Source: Casuarina equisetifolia (taxonomy: Eukaryota > Streptophyta > Magnoliopsida > Fagales > Casuarinaceae). From it: a stretch of 64,000 bases of DNA. Made by a program: the position numbers and the translations under genes. Where the stretch lies: NCBI GenBank assembly GCA_028551475.1, contig CM052358.1, forward strand, positions 21,974,853 to 22,038,852, in the 5' to 3' direction. Positions 12,878 to 23,826 of this stretch are shown one piece after another; position 1 is the stretch's first letter, and each line of letters begins with the position of its first letter. The notes under the pieces were generated by a model that was not told the DNA's origin, searched no databases, and worked only from the letters and a program-made list of their open reading frames with translations.

Positions 12878-14998
12878 ATGGCGGAGAAGGGGAGCAGGGG
12901 AAGAAAAGAGGAGATTGTCACTAGAGAGTACACAATTAATCTACACAAGCGCCTCCATGGATGGTATGTACGCTCCTCGATGCTCCAAATTCCTTCTGGA
13001 AAATTTTTTCTTCCATATGTGCTCTCTATTATCATCTTAAGCTTCTATGTGTAACATATAGAAATATTTTATTTTTCCTTTGCTGCGAGGAGGTTTCCAA
13101 ATTAAGGTTGAGTTTTAGCTACGAGAGAATGATCCGGAATGGGCTTTTTTTGTTTTTTTTTTTCTTTCTAGAAAGTGAAATAGAAAGGAAAATAAAAATG
13201 CTTAAATTTAACTTTTTTAGGACGTTTTGATTTTCTTCCACCTGCATTTTCTGTGGCCTCTGTTCATCGTTTCATCTTTTCATTGCTGTAATGTCGTCAA
13301 TGCTTTCGAGCCTATGGCTGAGTCAGTATCTTTGATTTTGCTTTTTGTGATTGCATTTTACGATTTAGTTCTTGCGAAGATAGGCGCATATTTACTTTCA
13401 AATCTAGTGCGTTGGACGCCACGTCGAAATTCAAGCAATCTACCATATTTTATCTGCAACTTTAGTCAAAAGTCAAGTCCATTGTTGTACGTGGGGAGAC
13501 TTCAACTAAGTTTGTAACCATTTCAGCTTTCTGTTTGATGGGCATTTAATGTGGATTTTCATTTTCTAAAGCTGCCTATAGTAAACAGAGCATTTCAGCT
13601 TTATCATGTGTGACCATAGTGCTTCTTGGTAGCCATGTGCTGAACATTTGAAATGGATCAAGGAATGCTTGGGGATTGCATTTCTATGTCAGTTAATGAG
13701 ATCTATATAGATGTCTCTGTATGCCATTCCATGAGAGTGACGGTTACAAGGGGACAAGAAAATACTCGTTGTTCTGTGTGAGGGAATGAGATTTTTGGTG
13801 TCAGTTCAGCGTCTTAGCATCTCTAACACCATTTTATCCCAATTTTTTGTTATTTGTATGATAGAGTTTGAGTCACATAATCACTTTTCTGTCTTGTTTC
13901 GATCTGATGACTCATAAATGTGGCTTGAATTCTGTCAAATGAGTTGAAAAGTGTTCTTAGGTTGGTAAGCATTTTTCAGCCAACATTTCCATGTGGACCA
14001 TTGATCTTTGATTTCCATCTCCAAGAATGTGTACTTATACTTGAAAGTGCACGATAGCTGGACTATCAAAGAAGAAAAGAGCTCTCATATCTTTGAAAGT
14101 GTGGAATAGCCAGAACAATAAAGAGTAAAAAAATCCCTATTGCCACATATAGAATTGAGATATTTGGTGCATTAGCTACCAGCATGAGAGTTTTGCTCAC
14201 CATCATTGCTTGCCCTCCATTTTCTTGTTAGTAGCGTTTCTTTCCAGATGGCCCTTCATGGGCCTCTATGTCAATTCGTTTAAACATTGTATCTCCTGTT
14301 TGTAGTTTATTTCATTTTATGCAACAATTTCAAATATTTTAAGTGGAATCTATTACGTTCAGACCCAGGGGAGGAATGACAATGACTTAGTAATTTCAGT
14401 TAACTCTTGTATTTCATTTGAATGGATTTAGTTTCTGATGTTAGGATGTGTGACATTAGTTAATGATAGGAAGAATCACCAGCTTCCGTCTAGTGATATG
14501 AAGTGCCATATATGATGTATTATGGAATTTTGACAACTATCTGAATTTTTTGATCCCTTAAAGTGGATTATAGATAGATGTGGGTGTTGTTCCAAGTTTC
14601 TCCGATTTGAGATTTGTCAATGTAGCAATTATTGCTTTTACCTCCATTTGATGTCCTGAGATTGTATTCTTACTTCAGAAATTAAAGTTTGGGTGTATTT
14701 TTTGTTTTCTGTTTGCAGCACATTCAAAAAGAAGGCTCCAAATGCCATAAAAGAGATTAGGAAGTTTGCCCAAAAGGCTATGGGAACAACGGATGTCAGG
14801 GTCGATGTGAAGCTGAACAAGCACATATGGAGCCGTGGGATCCGAAGTGTGCCAAGGAGGATTCGAGTGCGCATTGCCAGGAAAAGGAACGATGAGGAAG
14901 ATGCAAAGGAAGAGCTCTATTCACTAGTCACTGTCGCTGAGATTCCACCTGAAGGTTTGACAGGATTAGGCACCAAGGTCATCGAAGAAGACGATTGA
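12878..14998 (+). CDS. RPL31: 60S ribosomal protein L31 (eL31)
   Basis: Two coding exons, 12878-12963 and 14719-14998, are separated by a 1755-bp intron that splits a Cys codon (TG|C). The product is 121 aa, the normal eL31 size. eL31 is a structural protein of the large cytosolic ribosomal subunit near the peptide exit tunnel. Recognisable stretches are [55 protein letters not shown] and the end [11 protein letters not shown]. The start is the only ATG giving the canonical N-terminus ([18 protein letters not shown]). The promoter carries a site II palindrome and a telo-box, as expected for coordinated ribosomal-protein expression. Confidence 0.97.
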
Positions 14999-16968
14999 GT
15001 GGTAACTCATTTATCAAATTATAGTTCTCTTCCAATTTTTGATATCCTTCGGATGGTCTAGACGCTTAACACTTGGGCAACAGTGAGTTTATGTAATGGA
15101 TTTAGGCCGATGTGCTTTTTCTTGTTTTTGGTCTGTCCTCAATGATTCTGCACCATAGTTTTTATGACATAAATGTGATTCTGAGGCGACAATACGTGCT
15201 GCATGTTGATAGCTTAGTTGCTCTTAGTCATTACAAATGAGCTGCCGGGCAATGTTTCTTCATCTTGTCAACTACGGATATTGAATCGAGCAGGGGAAGA
15301 TTTAGGTTCGAGATTGGAAAATTAATTTCAAAACAAGCGCCTGGCAAATTTGATCCATTGATGGACTCTGGTCCTGATAGGAATATTTACAATTTCTCCT
15401 ACATAAGATCAAGCGCAAAAGCATACAAACACATTAAATTTAAAGAAGTTTAGACCAATCAATGTATTATCTCATCGGTCAAGTTTGGACTGCACCTGAA
15501 TTATATCAGGCATACCCTTCCCTAGGTGCACTCTATTAAAGTTTGAACTCAGATCCCTAACTATTATATTAAAAGGCCTAGACTTATAAACATGGTGGAC
15601 TCGACCTTAATAAAAACCTTTTAAAAAAATAGGGGAGATATATATGTCGTCGGTGGGAAAGTTACATACTAAAATCAGTGTCGGGGTGAATAACATGGGT
15701 AAGATTACCATGTTTGGCCGATTTCCTTAAAATACGAGGAGATTTAAGGGAAGCTCGGGGAATGCATTAGTTTCCTCGCGGCTACGAAACGGAAAGACAG
15801 TTGTCTTCCGCGTCTGAAGGATCTGAGTTTGACCGCTGTACTTTGGTTCCACTGTTGGACTCCTCTTCTTTAATATACACCGATGGTTATGTGCTTGCTG
15901 TCTTGTTCTTACTGAGGGACAGCAACCCAAAAATCTTACCAACATATTTGGTTAGAGTTGTCTCCCACCACGGAAATGTTATTTTAGTGGTAAAGGTTTT
16001 TACCCTAGAGTTTAGGTAGGGAAGAGATGAACAAACATGAAATGGTTGACTTAGAGATAAAGTTTTTTACTTAATGATTTGAATAAACACGGTTTTGAGA
16101 GGTTAAAAGTCACGCCCATCAGCCTCTATCTATTTCATCGAGGACGTTAAATTTTGATTGAGATATAATTCAGCCCATCTCCAAAAGGTGTCATTTTCTC
16201 TCATTTTAGCTCATTTTATTAGGGATGGGAGTGGGGGGATTTATTGGGGGATAATGAAGTTTGAACTTGAGTCTTTGAATGTTATTGAATTGTTAAGACT
16301 CAAACTTATGAAGTATATTGAAGTCATTTCAATGCTGAAAACCAAATTGTAAAAAAGAGTGTTATTTTCACACAAGAAATACAATATGTCATTACAATGG
16401 GGTATCATTGAATTCTTAATGCATTCAATTATCCTAAATATGAAAAAATACAACTCACGAGTCCAATTTACGAGTGAAGGGATGCCGATTTAAACATGTT
16501 AATGAACACAACATATTTATACATTAACATCTCTAACATGTTACACCATTTGTCTGTTCTAAGAGGAAGCCAAGTCCACCTAATCCGTTTCATTTTCAAA
16601 TCACCCCATAGGACAAAATGATGAAAAACACGACAGTGAGAGGGACGACAACGATACGGCAGGATCAACGACAAAGACAATGGACCGAAAATGAAGGATC
16701 CACGAGTTTTGGGCCCCTTTTTAACTATTGTTACTTTTCAAAATAAACGTCCTTTTCCTTAAAAACTGAGATTCTTTATTTCAAAATCATGTGTCCAGGA
16801 CCAATCCTGAGTTGACACGACTACTTTTCTGCTCACAAATCTCTATCCATGCAAATTACGTGCATGAAAATCATCATCTTCGTTACAATGTAAAATCAAT
16901 ATATGGTACAAACATACTCTTCATATTTCGGATTATCAATCCCATCCTATCTCGGCCGAAACGCCAGA
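14999..16968. other. Intergenic DNA between RPL31 and the DRT100-like gene
   Basis: The first ~250 bp are probably the RPL31 3' UTR. The rest has only short open frames in mixed-composition DNA. None resembles a known domain. I see no RNA gene and no terminal repeats. Confidence 0.5.
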
Positions 16969-18063
16969 CTAACAAGCTTTCAGCGGCTTCCCGCAAAGAC
17001 AATCGTTGTAAACGAACGACGACGCTTCCAGATGATCGAACGGGGAACCGGCCGGGATTTTGCCGCATAGGTGGTTGTGGCTCAAATCCAAGTGCCCGAT
17101 ATATGCAGCTGAAGGCAAGGATTTCGGTATCGGACCCCTGAGGTTATTGTACGATAAATCGAGCACTGTGAAGTACGATCTCTGCCCGAAAGCGTCCGGG
17201 ATGTAACCGTCGAGCGCGTTTCGGCTTAAATTCAAGTCAGCGATCCCGGAGCTGAACAGAGTAGTTGGTATTTTACCCGATATTCTGTTGCAGTCGAGAT
17301 TTAGCGTTGAGAGAACCGCCATTCTACCGAGCGAATCCGGGATGGGACCCGAGATTCGGTTCAGAGAAAGATCCAGATCCGCGAGGCGGTAAATTTTTGA
17401 AACCGAAAGTGGGATCGGCCCTGTGAGCTGGTTACGACTCAACAAAGCCCGGCTCAGCATCCTCAGTCTCCCGAAGTCTCGGGGAAGGCCGCCGGAGAGC
17501 CTGTTGTTTCGGAGGTCGAGGTGCATCAAGCTGCCGAGGTTCGAGATGGACGCTGGGATTCTCCCGGTGATGAGATTATCAGCGACGTTGAGAACGGTGA
17601 GCCGCTGGAGCCGCCCGATATCCGACGGAAGCTCGCCCGAGATCTTGTTCCCGATAAGATCCAAGATTCGGAGAAAGGGTAGCGAGGTGACACAGGGAGG
17701 AATCTCGCCCGTGATCCCCTTCCAGTCAGCGATAGTGATAGAGGAAAGGCGCGTGAGACTGCAGATGGCGCGTGAAATATATCCAGTCATGTAACCGGTG
17801 CGGTGAGCCCGCTGGAAGATCGGGTCCTCGGACTCTCCACGGAGGTTGATATCGGCGACTTGGTGGGTCTCCGGGTCGCAGCTAACGCCGTACCAGTTGT
17901 GGCAACAGTCGCTGCCCGTCCACGAGTTGAAGATGCCAAGATATGGCTCGTGGAGAGCCGCCCTGAAAGCCAGCAATGCTGCCCGGTCCGACGGCGGGCA
18001 ACCCTCAGTTACCGCCGAGCTGACGGCGAGTAGTGTCAGCATTAAGTACCAAAAGACAGCCAT
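16969..18063 (-). CDS. DRT100-like secreted leucine-rich-repeat protein
   Basis: This is an intronless minus-strand frame of 364 aa, matching the length and architecture of Arabidopsis DRT100. A signal peptide (about residues 1-20) is followed by an LRRNT domain with the paired-Cys motif DCCHNWYGVSCDPET. Next come DRT100 family signatures (LRGESEDPIFQ, ADWKGITGEIPPCVTSLPFL) and about nine plant-type extracellular LRRs (LDLSLNRISGPIPDSLG pattern). A C-terminal cap ends in CLCGKPLKAC. There is no transmembrane segment or kinase, so the protein should be apoplastic. DRT100 was named after its cDNA conferred UV/DNA-damage tolerance in bacteria; its plant role is unclear, and the repeats are close to those of polygalacturonase-inhibiting proteins. 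The gene is much richer in GC than its flanks. Confidence 0.92.
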   Translation of the reverse strand: MAVFWYLMLTLLAVSSAVTEGCPPSDRAALLAFRAALHEPYLGIFNSWTGSDCCHNWYGVSCDPETHQVADINLRGESEDPIFQRAHRTGYMTGYISRAICSLTRLSSITIADWKGITGEIPPCVTSLPFLRILDLIGNKISGELPSDIGRLQRLTVLNVADNLITGRIPASISNLGSLMHLDLRNNRLSGGLPRDFGRLRMLSRALLSRNQLTGPIPLSVSKIYRLADLDLSLNRISGPIPDSLGRMAVLSTLNLDCNRISGKIPTTLFSSGIADLNLSRNALDGYIPDAFGQRSYFTVLDLSYNNLRGPIPKSLPSAAYIGHLDLSHNHLCGKIPAGSPFDHLEASSFVYNDCLCGKPLKAC

Positions 18064-18120
18064 TTGTGAAGCTTGTCAGTGCTAAGAATCTGAAGTGAAG
18101 CTCAAGCATGACGACCAAGA

Positions 18121-18131
18121 CCATTTATAAA
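18121..18131 (-). promoter_or_regulatory. TATA box of the DRT100-like gene
   Basis: On the minus strand TTTATAAATGG lies about 60 bp upstream of the ATG at 18063. This spacing allows a leader of roughly 30 nt. Confidence 0.6.
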
Positions 18132-18139
18132 GCAACAAG

Positions 18140-19448
18140 TCAAGTATTTTGTTCTGACGGTTTTGCCACTAACGTGGGTTTGCAGACTGATAATGTCTGT
18201 TTTCTAAACCTTTTTTATTATTATCAAATCTCTTAATTTTAGCTACTGATTGACATGGGATGCGTGTGTCATGGTTCCAGGAACTTGCGTCTATGTTTCC
18301 TTGTTCCAATGAATCACTGGAGACCATGAAAAACTGTTCAAGAAGAAATGGGTTTGGATTTAATATTAATATTTTTTAATTTTTGTTTATATTTTTCTGC
18401 CTATATTAAAGAACATGCCGATGTGGGTATGTTTCTTTGATCCTTATCCAGTTAACGGCTGAAAGAAAGATTAAATTAAAAAAGAAAATGGAGTATGAAG
18501 ATAATAATGGAGGAACCGACGGGGAAAGGATAACCTTTGGGTGGGAACTACGATGAGGATGAGAGGCGTGGGCATTGAACTCGTGGCAAGCTTCCCTCCT
18601 TCGATTCTAATTTTTCTAATAGTTTTTATTTCTTTTATTATGTATTCTAAATTTTTATGATTAATTTTAAGAAAATAAATGAATATCCTAAATACCCACA
18701 TTAACAACATACTGGGGTTCATATAAAGAAGATTATTTCATACCTATTAAATAAATAATGTAGAGTAGTTGTCACATATTATATAAGTATCAACTAAAAA
18801 CTTAAGTTTCTTTTTCATTGCTTCACTAAAGGATGAAGATTTTTTTGGAAAGTGTTGCTTCACATTCAAGTATCATGTTAACTCTCATATGAGAGATATA
18901 AAAACATAAAGAAATAAATTTATGTTTGACAAAAGTCCCATATCAAATATGTGATTTTTTGTGATAAAATTTAAATGAAAGAAGTGTCCCTCTAACTCTT
19001 GATATAATTTTTTGGTTAGATCTTTGAATATTTTTTAATATGATATCAAAACTTAGATTGAATTACCTCTACCTTATGTGAATTTAAGCCTAATATTGTT
19101 TACATGTGTGGATGTATTACAAGACAAAAGTCAATCGTCTAAGTATGTAATTTTTATAATCAATCTTCAAGTATGTAATCCTTTGTGTCGTAAAGTTTAA
19201 CAAAAGAAGAATCATTTTAATTCTTAAAGTAGTTTTTAAGTTGAACCCTTGGATCTTTTAATAATAAGTTACTCTACTTCTTAATGGATTAGAGTTTCAA
19301 CTAAATATAGGCCAACCTTCAAAGTTGCTTCAAGAAGTAGAATGCAAATCCATGTATAATTAAGAACTCTACTTCCTACTTTAGTAATCTGAGATTAAAA
19401 ATTACACCGACAATAATTTTAGATTTATAAAAGCTCATTATAATTTAG
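18140..19448. other. AT-rich gene-free DNA with internal degenerate similarity
   Basis: No coding sequence is seen. Phrases such as ATATCAAATATGTGATTTTT (about 18940) recur near 22700. This suggests that the duplication listed at 19449 and 22733 may extend further upstream in degraded form. Confidence 0.4.
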
Positions 19449-19800
19449 AGGATAATTCATTTTCAAGGGAAAACTTCTGGGCATCGTGGATTACCAACCT
19501 TTTGTGCTCAAGCTTTTTCCTTGATCACTTGATGCAGATTCAACTTCCAAAAAGTATGTCGTTTTATTTTCATTCATGGAAGATCTTAGTGCACCCACGT
19601 TAAGCTAAAGTCGGCAGAGTAGCAGAATTTCCTCTTTCCAGTATTGCTTCTGAAATACTTCGATCAACACCCACGAGGACCTGAATCTTTGTCTCCTGAT
19701 CGGGTCACTAAATTGGTCCCTCAGAAGTAATCTATTTTAAATAATTGAACTATTAGTGGGGTACTCATATCACTCATCCGGATCGATGCAGCTCATCTTG
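19449..19800 (+). repeat. Dispersed ~350-bp duplicated segment, copy 1
   Basis: This segment matches 22733-23095 in direct orientation. Shared runs include AACACCCACGAGGACCTGAA followed by TCTTTGTCTCCTGATC, GCATGTCGTTTTATTTT (one change), CCTCTTTCCAGTATTG and TAGTGGGGTACTCA. Copies differ by scattered substitutions and a ~30-bp indel. No coding function is recognised. Such copies could be fragments of a transposable element or remnants of duplicated promoter DNA. Confidence 0.75.
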
Positions 19801-20277
19801 TGGCTATGGATGTTGTGGATGAAGATCAAGTGGGGATATGAAGAAAAGGAAAAAAAGAAACAAGCTGTGCCACAAAATCCAAAAGTGAGGATATAAACTA
19901 TACTACTAAAGTCCAAAACCAGATCGTCAAGTGAGATAATTGCTTCTACTTCTCTAACCAAAATGCAAAAGTCACTTATGAGATATGGGGAGAACTAAGT
20001 TTCATATCCAGCCAAAAACTATTATAAAGAATTCGTGTCAATTTTGTACAATCTTCAGTTACATGAAAGGCTTGTATGTGACACGGGTTTTCATATGAAA
20101 CTTAGAACTTCAAAAGAGTAACTATTTAAATCTAGTACATGTTTTATATTGTTAATGTCTATGCCGCATTTGAATTAATTTTAAAAGAAGAAATATGTAT
20201 TTTAGCAAACTATCAAAATTTAGGCTTTAAGTGAGATATTTATTCACTTGTAGGTTTACTAGGTCCTTATACCAAGT

Positions 20278-20324
20278 GTTTTTATTTTATTTTATTTTAT
20301 TTTATTTTATTTTATTTTATTTTG
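20278..20324 (+). repeat. (TTTAT)n microsatellite
   Basis: About nine perfect pentanucleotide units. Similar ATTTT-type tracts occur at 5231-5260 and 38731-38791. Confidence 0.95.
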
Positions 20325-22732
20325 AGTAATAATGTACATTGAGCTCTAATGTGTACTTTCACACTATTAGTATATTGAATTATTATGTTTCTTACATATC
20401 TTGATATCTTCTTTTTTTTTTTTCTTACAAGTCAATTAACTTTTAATTCTAACATTATATTTCGATTATTTTTTTGTAGTTTGCACATATTTTCTACAAG
20501 AACTCTTGTGAAGATAAATGTTAGATTTATCCAAGAGACTGACCCGCGTGATCTCTATCATGTAGCTGCAACACGCTGACATTTAAGAGAGTGGGACATT
20601 GTTTATGAGGAGATGTATAAGAGAACCACAACACTTGAATCTTTTAAAAAGTTATGTATATTTTAAAGACATCTTTTTACGGGGGCATGTTAACCTACTG
20701 CATAGAAAAACAGTGTTAGTTGTCTTTTTCAGCACATTGTTTAACACTACTCTGTTTTTTCTGACAAACAGACACTAAAACTGCAATCTAAAAGCAGAAA
20801 TCAAAAGGTAATATAACAGGTTGCTTGTCGTACATTCCTGCAGAAAATCTGGCACTTGGCTGGCAATGAGTGGATGGCAAGCACGGAGTGGATGAGATAT
20901 TTTTTGAACTCTGATTGACCAGAATTTGATGCTTTTTCTCAGTACATGTGCTGGACATCCCGTTGTCCCAACAGGCGTATCTTAAAAAGGATTCAATTAT
21001 GTGGTTGTTCAGACTAGCATGTAATCGATTAAAGCATGATTTGACAGCTTTTTGAACGTTATAATCAAGCTTTTTTAAGAGTCAAAACCTATTTGTGTGA
21101 CCGACGACACTCTAGGGCTGTCTCTTGTGCATGATGGCACTTGGGTTCCAGCAGGAAACACCGTTTTCCCAGCGAGTAATTTGAACCCTTCTGCTGGGAT
21201 TTGTCCTCTTTCACTGGCCTTATATGTAGTGGTTTATGAGAATATTATTAAGTCACATTATATGATATCAAATCTTAGCCACCCACTTCTAATTCTCAAT
21301 ATTGTCCATATACAAATGTTATACGTTTCTAATCATAAAAGAAGCATGATGTAATTCGTCCCACACTAGAAGTTAGAATATATTATGGTCTTATATATGG
21401 TATATTTTACGTTTTACTAAGATGTCTTTTGGAGATATTATTGGGCCACTTAATACCTTCCATAACCATAAACATGATGATTTGATTTGAAATTTTTTGA
21501 AGTAATTGTAACATGCTTTTGGTAACTGGATTTATATATTCTCTTAATTAAAAACAGTGTGTATATTTTGTATAAAAAATTACTGTCCTTATTAGTTTGT
21601 TTTGAAAAAAATAAGATTTTTATTAAAAATAGATACATTATTTAACTCAAAATATAACTCTTATTAATTAAAAATAGATACATTATTAACATCTTATTTT
21701 TAACATTTTTTATACACCAAAAACTTACCTAATATTTACAAGTCAATTTTAAGAAGAAAAAAAAATGATTCCAACATGTGAACGTAATTACCAAGCAAAG
21801 CTTTTATCAAAGATAATAACATGGTACGACTACAGCACTGCCTTTATGACTGCCAGAAAACACAACCACGAGAAAAAATTTTGGGAAGCAAGTTCTTAAC
21901 AATTTCAAGAAACATTTGAGAGCCAATGAGTTGGGAACAGAAAAGAGTGCAGAAAACATATAATAAAGTATTATTCCTGCGTTCGGGTGTTATCTAGGGG
22001 AGTCAACAAAGTCCCATGTTTTCTTTCATTCGGAATCTGGGTTTAAGGATTTATCCATGTGCAAAGCATGCGACGTGCCATGTGCAGTGCTGTGCTGTGC
22101 TGTGTCTCCCTCTCTGTTCCTAATTGTGATGAAATTGCGTACGAACTTCATGCCAGGCCTCGGGGAAGGGCTCTGTGATCCCTAATATTCCGTGGTCGAC
22201 GAGAAAAAACTGGGGAAGTGACTCAAAATGAGAGCCACCATTTTGGGAAACCCGACAAACATGGAACAACTTCATATGGCATGTAGTGCTTGCTTTTTTC
22301 ATAATTTCAACGGACTCGATCAAGCACGGCAAGTTTTGTTTATTAGAAAAATGGTGAAAATGCTTCTAGCAGCTTCTTTGTGAAGCTGTTGGAGTACCCT
22401 CATGGGAAATCCTTTGCTCAATTCAAGGTCTATGACTTTCTCATCTTTGAAGGAAAGACAACTTCAACCTATATATAATTAAAAAACTAACTTTGTGCAG
22501 GATAAAAGTTTAAGGTAAGTTATGTAATTTCTTGTGGTAAAACTTAAACCAAGAACCAAGTTTATAACTATCTTTTTAAATTAGGTCTTTAATCCTTCTA
22601 ACATAATATAATAGTCTATTTTAAATTAGCTCTAGTTGGTGTAACTTTGAGCTAAATGTCGCTTAACATATAAGTATATATGTACAAGACAGAAGTCTTA
22701 TATCAAATATGTGATTTTTTATCGAAATATAG
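20325..22732. other. Gene-free AT-rich DNA
   Basis: I see only short open frames without recognisable domains and no RNA gene. The 22000-22340 part is somewhat richer in GC, with a short GTGCT repeat near 22085. Confidence 0.5.
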
Positions 22733-23095
22733 AGGATAATCGTTTTCAAGTGATAACTTATTGGGCTTCGTGGATTACTAGCCGTCATGCCCAATCTTTT
22801 TCCTTGACCACTTAATGGAGATCGAACTTCAAAAAAGCATGTCGTTTTATTTTTATTTATGGAAGACCCAAGTTCGCCCACGCTAAGCTGTAGTCGGCAA
22901 AGTTAGCCGAATCTCCTCTTTCCAGTATTGATTGTGACGTACTTCCATCAACACCCACGAGGACCTGAATCTTTGTCTCCTGATCAGGTCACTAAATTTT
23001 CAATAATTGAACAATCGAGAGGCAATTTGTCCATTTGCTAGTGGGGTACTCAAATCACTGATCCGGATGGATGCAGTTCATCTTGAGAGGATATA
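22733..23095 (+). repeat. Dispersed ~350-bp duplicated segment, copy 2
   Basis: Direct-orientation partner of 19449-19800. It keeps a ~30-bp block (GAGAGGCAATTTGTCCATTT) that copy 1 lacks, so copy 1 appears to carry a deletion or copy 2 an insertion. Confidence 0.75.
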
Positions 23096-23168
23096 AACAA
23101 AAAAGGTAGGAAGCTTTAATATGATTAAGAAGAATGACAAATTTCGTCGATCCATCTCATATATAAAT

Positions 23169-23287
<119 letters not shown>

Positions 23288-23530
23288 ACTTCAACTGGGA
23301 AAATTTGACTAATGCGAAACCTGTCTTACACCAAAGTATACCTGAATGAGTCCAATTCATACTAGAAGCAGGATTTCTGTCTTGAAAATGGTATAATATT
23401 ATAAAGTAGAATGAACTCCTCTCTTGGATAAAATTAAATATATACAGTTCATTTTTGTTCAAAAGAAAAGAAAAAAACCAAAAATAACCAAAGCCCACAA
23501 GCACCAGAAAACAGCAAATCTACCTGCGCT

Positions 23531-23532
<2 letters not shown>

Positions 23533-23575
<43 letters not shown>
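23533..23575 (+). repeat. (CT)n microsatellite, inverted partner of the AG tract
   Basis: A perfect CT tract of about 21 units, ending in CGCTCTCTCAGAG. It lies 252-294 bp beyond the FRS stop codon in the direction of FRS transcription, so it may fall in or near that gene's 3' end. Confidence 0.97.
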
Positions 23576-23578
<3 letters not shown>

Positions 23579-23826
23579 CTCTCAGAGTCACTCTCTCACT
23601 CATCGAAGTTAATCATATAGGAAGCTGACAAAATGAATAATGCATGACAAAGGATTTCCTGTATTACTAGTTTTTTACAAGAGAAACTCATATTTAACTA
23701 AACCGTACAAGAGACACTTTTCATAAGCCGGACAACAGTTAGCAATAGGAAAAATGTAGTACCTTCGTAACATTTCTTTAGCAGTGAATGTGTACCTAAT
23801 CTTTACAACAGAAGCCAAAACCTGGG

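Noticed and set aside
17423..18085. Plus-strand open frames over the DRT100-like gene
   Set aside because: They are antisense shadows of a GC-rich coding region with clear LRR homology on the minus strand.
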